From: an uncultured Caryophanales bacterium
GTDB lineage: Bacteria > Bacillota_I > Bacilli_A > RFN20 > CAG-449
Direction: 5' to 3'
DNA: 64,000 bases
Assembly (NCBI GenBank): GCA_945873815.1
Contig: CAMCEE010000001.1
Span: 1 to 64,000, forward strand
Part shown: positions 14,794 through 24,061 of the stretch, piece by piece
Position numbering within the stretch: position 1 is the first letter of the stretch
Layout: each line of letters starts with the position of its first letter
Notes under the pieces: generated by a model
The model's input: only the letters and a program-made list of their open reading frames with translations
Databases searched by the model: none
What the model was told of the DNA's origin: nothing
Program-made: the position numbers and the translations under genes

Positions 14794-16848
14794 ATGAATA
14801 ATAAAAAAAGAGGTTCATGGATTAGCTATGTTGCACCATACTTAATTATTATTGCAATAATTGTTTCTATAACGATGATTTTCCAAGGACAAGGAAATGG
14901 TATTAGAAACTATACATATCAAGATATTATCTCGACAGTATATGATTCTAGTACAGGTGAAGTCGATGTTGCAGAATCGGCAAAAAAATCTGTTCTTTGG
15001 AAAGATGATATTACTGGATTAAGCATCAAATATGGTAATGGAAATTATATTGATGTAATGGGTAATGTAAAAGTAACGGAAAATGAGAAAACTAAAGTAT
15101 ACTCATTTAGCGTAAGATTATTACAAAACGAAACAGAAAGAGAAATCTTATCATATATAGTTGCAAATAGACTTAGTGATACAGATCCATCTAAGGCATA
15201 TTATAATTCAAGTAATTTTGCAATTACTGATCCAAATGCAACAAATTTCTGGAGAGATTATTTTCCAACAATTTGTTTCTTTATTATCGGATTAGGTTTA
15301 GTGATTTTCCTAATCACACGTATGAGTGGTTCTATTTCAAAATCTAATAATCAAGCTATGGATTTCAATAAATCTAGAGCAAGAAGAGAAGATACTTCAA
15401 ATATTAAATTTGATGATGTCGCAGGCTGTGATGAAGAAAAAGAGGAGATGAAAGAATTAGTCGATTACTTGAAGAATCCTCAAAAATATGCAGCTTGTGG
15501 AGCTAAACTTCCTAAAGGTGTCTTGTTAGTAGGTTATCCAGGTACTGGTAAAACATTATTAGCAAAAGCAGTTGCTGGTGAAGCAAAAGTTCCATTCTAT
15601 TCTATTTCTGGTTCTGACTTCGTTGAAATGTTCGTCGGTGTTGGTGCTGGTAGAGTACGTGACATGTTTAAAAAAGCAAAACAAACTGCTCCTTGTTTAA
15701 TCTTTATCGATGAAATCGATGCAGTTGGTAGACAAAGAGGTGCAGGACTTGGTGGAGGTAATGATGAACGTGAGCAAACACTTAACCAATTACTAGTTGA
15801 AATGGATGGTTTTGCGGATAATGCAGGTATCATTGTTATTGCTGCGACAAACCGTGCGGATGTTCTTGACCCAGCATTATTAAGAGCAGGTCGTTTCGAT
15901 CGCCAAATCACAGTTGATTTACCAGATAAAGTAGGACGTGAACAAATTTTACAAGTTCATGCAAGAAATAAAAAGGTTGATTCAAGCGTTGATTGGAAAC
16001 AAGTTGCAAAAAGAACAGTTGGATTCTCTGGTGCAGATTTAGCAAATGTTGTTAATGAAGCAGCAATTCTTACTGTAAGAAATAAGAAAGAAAAGATTTC
16101 AATTAAGGAAGTTGATGAAGCAATTGATAGAAGAATTGCTGGACCAGCTAAAAAATCAAAACATATTACTGAAGCTGAAAGAAAAACTATTGCTTATCAT
16201 GAAGCAGGTCATGCGATTATCGGTTTATTAGTAAAAGAAAGTGATAAAGTACAAAAAATAACTATCGTTCCACGTGGTATGGCAGGAGGATATGTCTTAT
16301 CTGCTCCTGAAGATGATAGATTCAATATGAGAAAATCCGAAATGATTGCTCGCATTACTGGTCTATTAGGTGGTAGAGCTAGTGAAGAAGTATTCTTTGA
16401 GGATGTTTCTACCGGTGCAAGCAATGATATTGAAAAAGCAACTCGTATTGCTCGTTCAATGGTTGTTGAATATGGTATGTCTTCACTAGGACCTATTCAA
16501 TATGAATCAAATAATAATTCTGTTTTCTTAGGAAGAGATTATACTTCTTCTCAAAAGAATTTCTCTGGCCAAGTTGCAAATGAAATCGATAAAGAGATTA
16601 GAAACATTATCGAAACAGCGCATGAAGAAGCAATTAGAATCATTAAAGAACATCGTGATGATGTAATATTAATCGCAGAAACATTATTGGATAAAGAAAC
16701 AATTAATGCTGAAGAAATTAATTATCTAATGGAACATCGTTCACTTGATGGATTTGATAAAACTGATGACGATAAAACTATCGAAGAAAAACCAGTTGAA
16801 CAAGAAGAAACATTAAAAGTAACATATGATGATAAGAAAGAGGATTAG
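14794..16848 (+). CDS. ftsH: ATP-dependent zinc metalloprotease FtsH
   Basis: 684 residues. Two membrane segments (about 12-30 and 158-176) flank an extracytoplasmic domain. An AAA+ domain follows with Walker A 'GYPGTGKT' (247-254; most FtsH have GPPGTGKT), Walker B '[11 protein letters not shown]' and the second region of homology '[18 protein letters not shown]'. The M41 protease carries the HEAGH zinc site (469-473). It degrades misfolded membrane and some regulatory proteins. The C-terminus is acidic and variable. The ribosome binding site is AAGGAGGGG. The Walker A Tyr for Pro change is unusual but leaves the GKT core intact. Confidence 0.97.
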   Translation: MNNKKRGSWISYVAPYLIIIAIIVSITMIFQGQGNGIRNYTYQDIISTVYDSSTGEVDVAESAKKSVLWKDDITGLSIKYGNGNYIDVMGNVKVTENEKTKVYSFSVRLLQNETEREILSYIVANRLSDTDPSKAYYNSSNFAITDPNATNFWRDYFPTICFFIIGLGLVIFLITRMSGSISKSNNQAMDFNKSRARREDTSNIKFDDVAGCDEEKEEMKELVDYLKNPQKYAACGAKLPKGVLLVGYPGTGKTLLAKAVAGEAKVPFYSISGSDFVEMFVGVGAGRVRDMFKKAKQTAPCLIFIDEIDAVGRQRGAGLGGGNDEREQTLNQLLVEMDGFADNAGIIVIAATNRADVLDPALLRAGRFDRQITVDLPDKVGREQILQVHARNKKVDSSVDWKQVAKRTVGFSGADLANVVNEAAILTVRNKKEKISIKEVDEAIDRRIAGPAKKSKHITEAERKTIAYHEAGHAIIGLLVKESDKVQKITIVPRGMAGGYVLSAPEDDRFNMRKSEMIARITGLLGGRASEEVFFEDVSTGASNDIEKATRIARSMVVEYGMSSLGPIQYESNNNSVFLGRDYTSSQKNFSGQVANEIDKEIRNIIETAHEEAIRIIKEHRDDVILIAETLLDKETINAEEINYLMEHRSLDGFDKTDDDKTIEEKPVEQEETLKVTYDDKKED

Positions 16849-16859
16849 TCCTCTTTCTT
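16834..16859 (+). terminator. Stem-loop across the ftsH stop codon
   Basis: AAGAAAGAGGA and TCCTCTTTCTT form an 11-bp stem whose 4-nt loop holds the TAG stop. It may attenuate read-through into dusB or protect the ftsH mRNA end; the T-tract is weak. Confidence 0.5.
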
Positions 16860-16877
16860 TGACGTTTATAGGCATTT

Positions 16878-17858
16878 ATGAAAATAGGAAATATTGAGTT
16901 AGAGAATAATATTATTCTTGCCCCTATGGCAGGAATAACTAATCTTGGATATCGCCTCTTTATGAAGAAGTTTGGGTGCGGATTAGTGGTTTCAGAAATG
17001 GTTTCAGATTACGCCTTAATCTATAATAATAAAGAGACTTTTGAGATGCTTAAAACATGTAAAGAAGAAAGACCTTTAGCTATTCAATTATTTGGTGGAA
17101 GCAAGGAATCATTATTAAAAGCAGAGAAGATTTTACTTGAAAACGCGGACTTTGATATATTGGATATCAATCTTGGTTGCCCTGTTCCAAAAGTTGTTAA
17201 GGGGAATGCAGGATCAAGTTGGCTTAAAAAAGAAAGAGAAGAAGAATTGTACGAAATGATGAAAGCAATCGTTGAAAATTCTACTAAACCGGTGACTTGT
17301 AAAATCAGGTTAGGATGGGATGATTCAACAATTAATGTTGTAGATACATGCAAGATATTAGAAAAAGCAGGCGTTAGTTTAATTGCAATACATGGAAGAA
17401 CAAGAGCCCAATTCTATGAAGGAAAAGCAAATTATGAATATATCAAAAAAGCTAAGGAAGCAATTTCAATTCCTCTTATTGCAAATGGCGACATTGATTC
17501 AGTTGAAAAGGCAAATGAAGTTTTAGAATATACAAAAGCGGATGGTATTATGATAGGAAGATATGCCCTTGGGAATCCAAATCTTATAAAAGAACTTGCA
17601 TATAATTATTTGAATAAAGAAATCAATATTACTCGTTCAATAAATGAACAATTGAATTTCATTATGGAGCATTATAATAAACTAAAAGAGATAAAAGGTG
17701 AATATCGTTCTATCTCTGAAATGAGAGGATTGGCGCCTCATTATTTGAAGGGGTATCCAGATTGTAAAGCTTATAAAGCAAGACTATCACAAATGCGTAG
17801 CGAAGAAGAATTATATCAAATTATTGATGATATTATGAAACAAAGTAAAGATATATAG
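16878..17858 (+). CDS. dusB: tRNA-dihydrouridine synthase
   Basis: 326 residues, TIM-barrel FMN enzyme of the Dus family. It shows 'LAPMAGITNLGYR' at the start, 'NLGCPVPKVVKGNAGSSW' with the catalytic Cys (near residue 100), 'IHGRTRAQFYEG' and 'NGDI...GIMIGRYALGNP' for FMN phosphate binding. It reduces uridines in the tRNA D-loop using NADPH. The gene lies 29 bp after ftsH and 63 bp before lysS, as in the Bacillus yacF-lysS arrangement. No strong ribosome binding site is visible. Confidence 0.93.
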   Translation: MKIGNIELENNIILAPMAGITNLGYRLFMKKFGCGLVVSEMVSDYALIYNNKETFEMLKTCKEERPLAIQLFGGSKESLLKAEKILLENADFDILDINLGCPVPKVVKGNAGSSWLKKEREEELYEMMKAIVENSTKPVTCKIRLGWDDSTINVVDTCKILEKAGVSLIAIHGRTRAQFYEGKANYEYIKKAKEAISIPLIANGDIDSVEKANEVLEYTKADGIMIGRYALGNPNLIKELAYNYLNKEINITRSINEQLNFIMEHYNKLKEIKGEYRSISEMRGLAPHYLKGYPDCKAYKARLSQMRSEEELYQIIDDIMKQSKDI

Positions 17859-17921
17859 TTGTTAATACTATATATTTCAAGTAAAATATAGAAGTGTTAG
17901 AAAAGAAATGGAGTATGAGTT

Positions 17922-19493
17922 ATGGAAGAAAAATTATCAGATCAAGAGTTAGTTAGAAGAGAAAAAGTACAAAAATTATTAGATTTAGGAATTGATCCTT
18001 TTGGACACGCATATGAAAGAACATCCTATTCTCTTGATATTCAAAAGACTGTTTCTGATTTCTTATTAGAAGAAGGTATCACATCAATTGATCCTAATGA
18101 TAAATCAGAAGAACATAAGGCTTTAATGAATGAGTTACATGAAAAACTCGATGCAAAGAATCTTATCGTTTCTCTTGCAGGAAGAATAATGTTTATTCGT
18201 AAAATGGGTAAAGCAAGTTTCTTTTCTTTACAAGATGTAAAAGGAAAACAACAAATTTATATCTCTATCAATGATGTAGGAGAAGAGGTATATAATCTTT
18301 TCAAGATGGCAGATATTGGTGATATTGTTGGAGTTAAAGGCAAGATTATGTTAACTCAAACTGGCGCCGCAACAGTTAAATGTCTTGAATATACTCATTT
18401 AACAAAAGCATTAAGACCTTTACCTGAAAAATTCCATGGATTGACAGATAAAGAAGAACGTTATAGAAGAAGATATGTCGATTTAATAATGAACGAAGAA
18501 GCAAAGAAAGTTGCGCTTGCTCGTCCTAAAATCATTCGTGCAGTTCAAGAATATTGTGATAATTTAGGATTTGTTGAAGTAGAAACTCCAGTTTTATCTC
18601 CAGTTCAAGGTGGAGCAACTGCAAGACCATTTATTACTCATCATAATACTTTAGATAAAGATTTCTATTTACGTATTGCAACTGAATTACCATTAAAAAG
18701 ATTAATTGTTGGTGGACTCGAAAAAGTATATGAAATAGGTAGATTATTCCGTAATGAAGGAATGGATTTATCTCATAACCCAGAATTTACAACAATAGAA
18801 TTATATGAAGCATATGGTGATTTATCTTCAATGATGACAATCACAGAAGGTATTATTAGACATGCTGCTTCAAAAGTTACAGGTAAAACTGAATTTATGA
18901 ATATTTTTAATCCTGAAGGAGAAAAGATTGATATTTCTAAACCATTTAGAAAAGTAACGATGTGCGACATGATTAAAGAAGTAGTCGGAGTTGATTTTAA
19001 GAATAATAATTATTCTTTGGAAGAAGCAACTGAGATTGCAACAAAGCATGGAATTAAAGTAGAACCACATTTTACAGTTGGACATATCATTGATGCTTTC
19101 TTTGAAGAATTCTGTGAAGAGAAATTAATTCAACCAACATTCTTATGTGGACATCCAGTTGAGATTTCTCCATTAACAAAAAAAGATCCTTCAGATCCTA
19201 GATTTGTTGAAAGATTTGAATTATATATCGGGGGTCATGAATTTGCAAATGCATATACTGAATTAAATGATCCAATCGATCAAAAAGAAAGATTCTTAAA
19301 TCAATTGAAGGAAAGAGATGCAGGTAACGATGAAGCAAGTGAAATGGATGTTGACTTCGTTGAAGCACTTGAATACGGTATGCCTCCTTGTGGTGGAGTT
19401 GGTATGGGTATTGATAGATTAGTTATGTTCTTAACAGAACAAGTATCAATTAGAGAAGTATTATTATTCCCTCATATGAAAGATAGAGGATAA
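17922..19493 (+). CDS. lysS: Lysyl-tRNA synthetase, class II
   Basis: 523 residues. The N-terminal OB-fold anticodon-binding domain ('LAGRIMFIRKMGKASFFSLQD', about 86-107) is followed by the class II catalytic core: motif 2 'GRLFRNEGMDLSHNPEFTTIE' and motif 3 'GGVGMGIDRLVM' near the C-terminus. It attaches lysine to tRNA-Lys. It is the last gene of the plus-strand block and is followed by a terminator. No T-box leader is visible upstream. Confidence 0.97.
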   Translation: MEEKLSDQELVRREKVQKLLDLGIDPFGHAYERTSYSLDIQKTVSDFLLEEGITSIDPNDKSEEHKALMNELHEKLDAKNLIVSLAGRIMFIRKMGKASFFSLQDVKGKQQIYISINDVGEEVYNLFKMADIGDIVGVKGKIMLTQTGAATVKCLEYTHLTKALRPLPEKFHGLTDKEERYRRRYVDLIMNEEAKKVALARPKIIRAVQEYCDNLGFVEVETPVLSPVQGGATARPFITHHNTLDKDFYLRIATELPLKRLIVGGLEKVYEIGRLFRNEGMDLSHNPEFTTIELYEAYGDLSSMMTITEGIIRHAASKVTGKTEFMNIFNPEGEKIDISKPFRKVTMCDMIKEVVGVDFKNNNYSLEEATEIATKHGIKVEPHFTVGHIIDAFFEEFCEEKLIQPTFLCGHPVEISPLTKKDPSDPRFVERFELYIGGHEFANAYTELNDPIDQKERFLNQLKERDAGNDEASEMDVDFVEALEYGMPPCGGVGMGIDRLVMFLTEQVSIREVLLFPHMKDRG

Positions 19494-19513
19494 TAAATAA
19501 CAATTTAAGTTTT

Positions 19514-19546
19514 AAAAAAAGGTACTATATAAATAGTGCCTTTTTT
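19514..19546 (+). terminator. Rho-independent terminator after lysS
   Basis: AAAAAAAGGTACT, loop ATATAAAT, AGTGCCTTTTTT; it has poly-A and poly-T on opposite sides, so it can also serve the convergent rsmI operon. Confidence 0.85.
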
Positions 19547-19606
19547 ACATAAAAACGAGGTATATGGAATCAATATATTCGATAACATTTATCTAATCTA
19601 ATCTTT

Positions 19607-20458
19607 TTATAATGCATTCGCGAGGTCATATACATCATTCTTTTTTAATGAATGATCTTTACATACTTTTTTTATTGCATCTTTTTTTGATAGTCCATTT
19701 CGTATTTCTTTTTTTAATAAAGAGATTATTTCTTCGTTAGATAAAAGAGGTTTTTCTTCTTTATTTCCTTCAACGATAATTACCATCTCTCCTTTAAGTG
19801 TATCTTCGTTGATATCTTGAAATTCTTCTAGATAACCACGAATATATTCTTCATGTAATTTCGTTATTTCTCTAGCTATTGAAATATAACGATTGCCTAA
19901 GATTTCATACATATCTTTTAATGTATCTCCTATTCTATGAGGAGCTTCGTAGAAGATAATTGTTTCTTTTCTATTTTTAAGTTCTTCAAGTTCTTTGATT
20001 CTAGATGAATGCTTGCTTGATAAGAATCCATTGAAATAAAAATGGCGAGTGTCTATTCCAGATGCGATTAGTGCAGGAAGAAAAGCGTTCGAACCATTGA
20101 TTACTGTAACGATTATGTCTTCTTCTATGCAATGCTTTATTAAAATAGAACCTGGATCGGATATGCCTGGATATCCTGCATCCGAAGTTAATGCAATCTT
20201 CTTTCCTTCTTTTAATAAGGAGATGATTTTTTGACTTGCTTCTTGCTCATTATGTTCATGACATGAAATCGATGGCTTACGAATGGAAAAATGCGCGAGT
20301 AAAGAGGCAGTGGTCCTCGTATCTTCACTTGCGATATAATCCACACTACTCAATACTTCTTTTGCTCTTGGAGATAATTCTTGTAAATTGCCAATCGGAG
20401 TAGAAACTACGTATAGAATTGGGGCATCACTATTTTCAAAACTTTTAATTCTTTTCAT
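19607..20458 (-). CDS. rsmI: 16S rRNA (cytidine(1402)-2'-O)-methyltransferase
   Basis: 283 residues of the tetrapyrrole-methylase fold: 'LYVVSTPIGNLQELSPRA' (about 14-31), 'SEDTRTT' (near 49), 'SDAGYPGISDPG' (about 94-105) and 'EAPHRI' near 155. It methylates C1402 of 16S rRNA in the decoding centre with SAM. It overlaps the end of the ricT-like gene by 14 bp and closes the dnaX-rsmI operon, the same order as in Bacillus. Confidence 0.95.
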   Translation of the reverse strand: MKRIKSFENSDAPILYVVSTPIGNLQELSPRAKEVLSSVDYIASEDTRTTASLLAHFSIRKPSISCHEHNEQEASQKIISLLKEGKKIALTSDAGYPGISDPGSILIKHCIEEDIIVTVINGSNAFLPALIASGIDTRHFYFNGFLSSKHSSRIKELEELKNRKETIIFYEAPHRIGDTLKDMYEILGNRYISIAREITKLHEEYIRGYLEEFQDINEDTLKGEMVIIVEGNKEEKPLLSNEEIISLLKKEIRNGLSKKDAIKKVCKDHSLKKNDVYDLANAL

Positions 20459-21521
20459 CGTTATTCTTTCCTTGACTATTTTGTTTATTTTTATTGAATG
20501 GACGATGATGATTATTATGTCCGTGATTGTTATAATGGTTATTCTTATTATTAGAGTGATTCTTATTTACATTATTATTTTTTGATTGAACATTAGTATC
20601 ACTTTCTATCTTTTGTTCTTTTACTTCTTCTATTTGTTCTTCTTTTGTCACATTTTTTGGCTCTTCCATTTTAGGACGAGAAGATTCAGGAACATTCATA
20701 GGATAATCTTTTGGAAGTAAATCATCTTTTATTTGTTCATATGGAACTGTTGCAATATTATCTTTGTTTTCGATACGTATCATCTTTGTTATAACATTCA
20801 TTGATGTGATCTTATAGATATCATTTTCATATCTTACTCTTGTCCCTATGCGAGGTAATTCTTTTTGGAGTTCAAGATATGTATCATTTTCATATTTTAA
20901 GCAACAGATTAATTTTCCACAATGACCTGAGAGTTTAGGAATATTAAGCGCGAGCATTTGATTTTTTGCCATAGTGATTGATATCCCATCAAATTCATTT
21001 AAGAAACTTGAACAACATAATTTCAATCCACAAATTCCAATTCCACCAATCATTTTTGCTTTATCTCTTGCGCCGATTTGACGTAATTCAATACGACATT
21101 TATATAATGAAGCAAGAACTTTTAGTAATTCGCGGAAATCAACTCTTGTTTCTGATAAATATGAGATGATGATTTTTGTAATATCTAAAGTATATTCTGC
21201 AGCAAAAATCTTCATATCTAATCCGAGCTTATTCGCTTCTTCTTGCGATTTTGCAATTGCTTCTTTTGCTCTTTCAATATTGCTTAAATATACTTCATAA
21301 TCCTCGTTGTAACCTTTCCTAATAACGCGAGGATATTCCGCTAAATCTATGATTTCTTTTTCAATTGCTTCTGCGACTACTTTACCTAATTCAATACCTC
21401 TAGTTGTTTCAACGACTATAAAATCGTTAACTTTGAAATCTTTTGAATTGGTGGTAAAATAGAATGCTTTGTTCATTGCAAGAACTAGTACTTTAATTAA
21501 TAAGCATTTATTTTCTTCCAT
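20445..21521 (-). CDS. ricT: PSP1-domain protein RicT (YaaT)
   Basis: 358 residues. The PSP1 core contains the cysteine set 'GGIGICGLKLCC' and 'SGHCGKLICCLKYE' (about residues 160-215), which in Bacillus RicT binds an iron-sulfur cluster. RicT works with RicA and RicF in RNA processing (RNase Y complex), competence and sporulation. Residues from about 280 form a disordered tail very rich in Asn, His and Lys, longer than in Bacillus. The start has a GGAGGTG ribosome binding site and overlaps holB by 14 bp. Confidence 0.9.
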   Translation of the reverse strand: MEENKCLLIKVLVLAMNKAFYFTTNSKDFKVNDFIVVETTRGIELGKVVAEAIEKEIIDLAEYPRVIRKGYNEDYEVYLSNIERAKEAIAKSQEEANKLGLDMKIFAAEYTLDITKIIISYLSETRVDFRELLKVLASLYKCRIELRQIGARDKAKMIGGIGICGLKLCCSSFLNEFDGISITMAKNQMLALNIPKLSGHCGKLICCLKYENDTYLELQKELPRIGTRVRYENDIYKITSMNVITKMIRIENKDNIATVPYEQIKDDLLPKDYPMNVPESSRPKMEEPKNVTKEEQIEEVKEQKIESDTNVQSKNNNVNKNHSNNKNNHYNNHGHNNHHRPFNKNKQNSQGKNNDEKN

Positions 21522-22500
21522 TTTGCACCTCCAGTATATAAATAAATATGTGTTCGAGTAATAATTTTGTTGATACGTTAATCTCTATTTTGCTTCTTGT
21601 TAACATTATTTCCAGGTAGATTTTATCAATATCATTAATTTTAGATGAGAGTGATTTTAATAATTCTTTTTTTGATTTTAATAATATGTCATCATCTAAT
21701 TTTATTTTTAGCATATCTTTAAATGATAAAGAGAGAAAATCAATAAAAATTCTAGCATCTTCTTTTGTTTTAATTATTGGTAGAACAGATTTTTGAATAT
21801 AGTACAAAGAAGATTCGATACTTTTATTCATCTCTTCTAAAACGGTAAATAATGATTCTTTCATCTTTATGTATTCTGATGAATTTGCAACTTCTTTTAT
21901 CGAATCATTATTCGAATAAATGGACGAAAGTAATTCTGCATCTTCAATATCAATTCCTTCATCAATTGCATTCTTTTGAACTACTTCCTTACTTGTAGGA
22001 AGGAGTGTAAGAACTTGACATCTTGAAATAATTGTAGGTAATATCTTTGTTTCGTTTTGAGTGGTAATAAAAGCAAAAACATTCTCATTTGGTTCTTCTA
22101 ATGTTTTTAAAAGAGCGTTAACGGATTCTTTATTTGAATTTTCTAATAGATTGATGATATAAATCTTCTTTCCTTTTTTTTCTAAGGATACTGAGGAAAG
22201 AAAGGCTTGTAAGGCTTCAATATCTGGTACTTTGATATTTGCTTTACTTCCATCAATCATCATAAAATCGGCATAGTTTCCTTCATCAAAGCGAATGCAA
22301 TCCATACATTCATCACACGCAAATCCATCTCTTTCGTTACAAATAAGAGACTTCGCAAGATATTTTGCACAATCTAAAGTAGGTGCACCATCGTTTCCTT
22401 TAATAAGATATGCTTGAGATACTTTATTGTTAGATACTGCGTTTTTGAATATTTGATATATGAATGGTTGATTTTCTTTTAAGAAACTATATAAGTCCAT
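21508..22500 (-). CDS. holB: DNA polymerase III subunit delta'
   Basis: 330 residues. It is an AAA+ clamp-loader subunit without a proper Walker A ('LIKGNDGAPTLD'), with a zinc-binding 'CNERDGFACDECMDC' segment, 'NSNKESVNALLKTLEEP' and the 'TILPTIISRCQ' sensor/SRC motif. With DnaX and delta it loads the beta clamp. It sits between tmk and ricT as in Bacillus. The C-terminal third is poorly conserved, which is normal for delta'. Confidence 0.9.
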   Translation of the reverse strand: MDLYSFLKENQPFIYQIFKNAVSNNKVSQAYLIKGNDGAPTLDCAKYLAKSLICNERDGFACDECMDCIRFDEGNYADFMMIDGSKANIKVPDIEALQAFLSSVSLEKKGKKIYIINLLENSNKESVNALLKTLEEPNENVFAFITTQNETKILPTIISRCQVLTLLPTSKEVVQKNAIDEGIDIEDAELLSSIYSNNDSIKEVANSSEYIKMKESLFTVLEEMNKSIESSLYYIQKSVLPIIKTKEDARIFIDFLSLSFKDMLKIKLDDDILLKSKKELLKSLSSKINDIDKIYLEIMLTRSKIEINVSTKLLLEHIFIYILEVQNGRK

Positions 22501-22503
22501 AAG

Positions 22504-23130
22504 TTATTTTTTTAAGCGTTCCTTAATCACATTTAATGCATCTTCTGCAACTTTTGCTTGTGGCTGAGATGCATCGATAATAACGTAACGATCTGGGTAT
22601 TTCTTTGCTAGTTCAAGATATCCTTGTCTAACTTTTTTATGGAAAGAAATCTTTTCTAGATCAAGACGATTAACTTCACGTTTTGAATTAGCACTAATCC
22701 TAGCTAAACCGACTTCAGGAGTTACGTCAAATAACAATGTTAATGAAGGAAAGGTTCCTTCGGTTGCATATTCATTGATTCCTAATATCTTTTCCACACC
22801 GATTTCTCTAGCATATCCTTGATAAGCAAGGGAGGAATCTAAATAACGGTCGCATATTACTAGTTTTCCTTCTTTTATGCTTGGCCAAATCTTTTCAACA
22901 AGATGTTGTCTTCTACTTGCAGCATATAATAGAGCTTCAGTAATTGGGTCCATTTTTGTGTTTGAACGATTTAAGATTACATTTCTAATTTGTTCGGAGA
23001 TATCAGTTCCTCCTGGTTCACGCGTCATGACAATTTCGTAACCGAGCTTTTCTAACTCTGTTTTGACGCTTTTAATTGCTGAAGTTTTTCCTGATCCTTC
23101 AGGACCTTCTAATGTAATAAATAAACTCAT
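22504..23130 (-). CDS. tmk: Thymidylate kinase
   Basis: 208 residues, the usual size. The P-loop is 'GPEGSGKT' (about 9-16), followed by 'TREPGGT' for dTMP binding and 'DRYLDSSLAYQG' as the DRY/H motif. It phosphorylates dTMP to dTDP. The start codon has an AAAGGAT ribosome binding site and lies 5 bp after recR; the holB start is 3 bp beyond its stop, so it is cotranscribed. Confidence 0.97.
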   Translation of the reverse strand: MSLFITLEGPEGSGKTSAIKSVKTELEKLGYEIVMTREPGGTDISEQIRNVILNRSNTKMDPITEALLYAASRRQHLVEKIWPSIKEGKLVICDRYLDSSLAYQGYAREIGVEKILGINEYATEGTFPSLTLLFDVTPEVGLARISANSKREVNRLDLEKISFHKKVRQGYLELAKKYPDRYVIIDASQPQAKVAEDALNVIKERLKK

Positions 23131-23135
23131 GTCTA

Positions 23136-23741
23136 TTAATCCTTTCCGACTTTATTTCTTCCTTCTAAAGCCCTTATTAATGTTAGTTCATCTGCGTAAT
23201 CTAATTGCGCTCCCATCGGTAAACCATATGCAAGACGCGTTACAGTAACGTTATATTTTTCTAATAATTTGTTGAGATATAATGCAGTAGTCTCACCTTC
23301 TACATTTGGATCTGTTGCAAGTATTATTTCTTTAAAATGACCTTCTTCAATTCTTTTTAGGAGAGAAGGTATATTGATATCTGCGATTCCAATTCCTTTG
23401 GAAGGGGATAATGAACCATTTAATACATGGTATAAACCATAATATTTTTTTATTTTTTCAAATGCTAATGCATCTTTGAAATATGAAACGACAACTAGAG
23501 AAGATGAATCTCTTTCCATATCATTACAAAACGGACACAAATCATCTTCCATATAAGAACCACAAATTGGGCACTTCTTAATTCTTGATTTAACGTTATT
23601 CATTGCAAGAACGAAATCATTGATATGTTCTTCTTTCATTTCAAGAATTTGATAAGCCATTCTTTCTGCAGTTTTTATTCCAACTCCAGGAAGCTTTCGA
23701 AGTGACTCAATTAATTTTGTAATTGTTTCTAATTCAATCAT
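23136..23741 (-). CDS. recR: Recombination protein RecR
   Basis: 201 residues, the usual size. It has a helix-hairpin-helix 'LRKLPGVGIKTAERMA' (about 14-29), a zinc finger 'CPICGSYMEDDLCPFC' (about 57-72) and a Toprim domain with 'YHVLNGSLSPSKGIG'. It acts with RecF/RecO to load RecA at gaps. It starts 1 bp after ybaB without a clear ribosome binding site of its own, so it is probably translationally coupled. Confidence 0.97.
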   Translation of the reverse strand: MIELETITKLIESLRKLPGVGIKTAERMAYQILEMKEEHINDFVLAMNNVKSRIKKCPICGSYMEDDLCPFCNDMERDSSSLVVVSYFKDALAFEKIKKYYGLYHVLNGSLSPSKGIGIADINIPSLLKRIEEGHFKEIILATDPNVEGETTALYLNKLLEKYNVTVTRLAYGLPMGAQLDYADELTLIRALEGRNKVGKD

Positions 23742-23742
23742 A

Positions 23743-24045
23743 TTAGAATGGCATTCTCATTCCGCTTGTCATTTTAGCTTGGATTTTTGCTTGTTCGTTG
23801 TCGATTTTTTCCATAGCTTCATTGATTGCGATTTTTAACATATCTTCGAGCATTTCCTTATCTTCTGGATCAATTGCATCTTTATCGATATCAATTTTCT
23901 CTATTTTTCTTGATCCGTAAATAGATATCTTAATCGCACCACCTGCGGATTCTACCTCAAATAAAGTAGATTCTAATTGCTTTTGTGCTTTTTCCATATC
24001 TTTTTGCATCTTTTGAGCTTGTTGCATTAATGCGTTAATATTCAT
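23743..24045 (-). CDS. ebfC: YbaB/EbfC family nucleoid-associated protein
   Basis: 100 residues with 'INALMQQAQKMQKDMEKAQKQL' at the start and 'GAIKISIYGSRKIEKIDID' in the middle, the YbaB/EbfC pattern. It binds DNA as a dimer. It lies between dnaX and recR as almost always. The ribosome binding site is AAAGGAAAAG. Confidence 0.95.
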   Translation of the reverse strand: MNINALMQQAQKMQKDMEKAQKQLESTLFEVESAGGAIKISIYGSRKIEKIDIDKDAIDPEDKEMLEDMLKIAINEAMEKIDNEQAKIQAKMTSGMRMPF

Positions 24046-24061
24046 AAATATCTTTTCCTTT

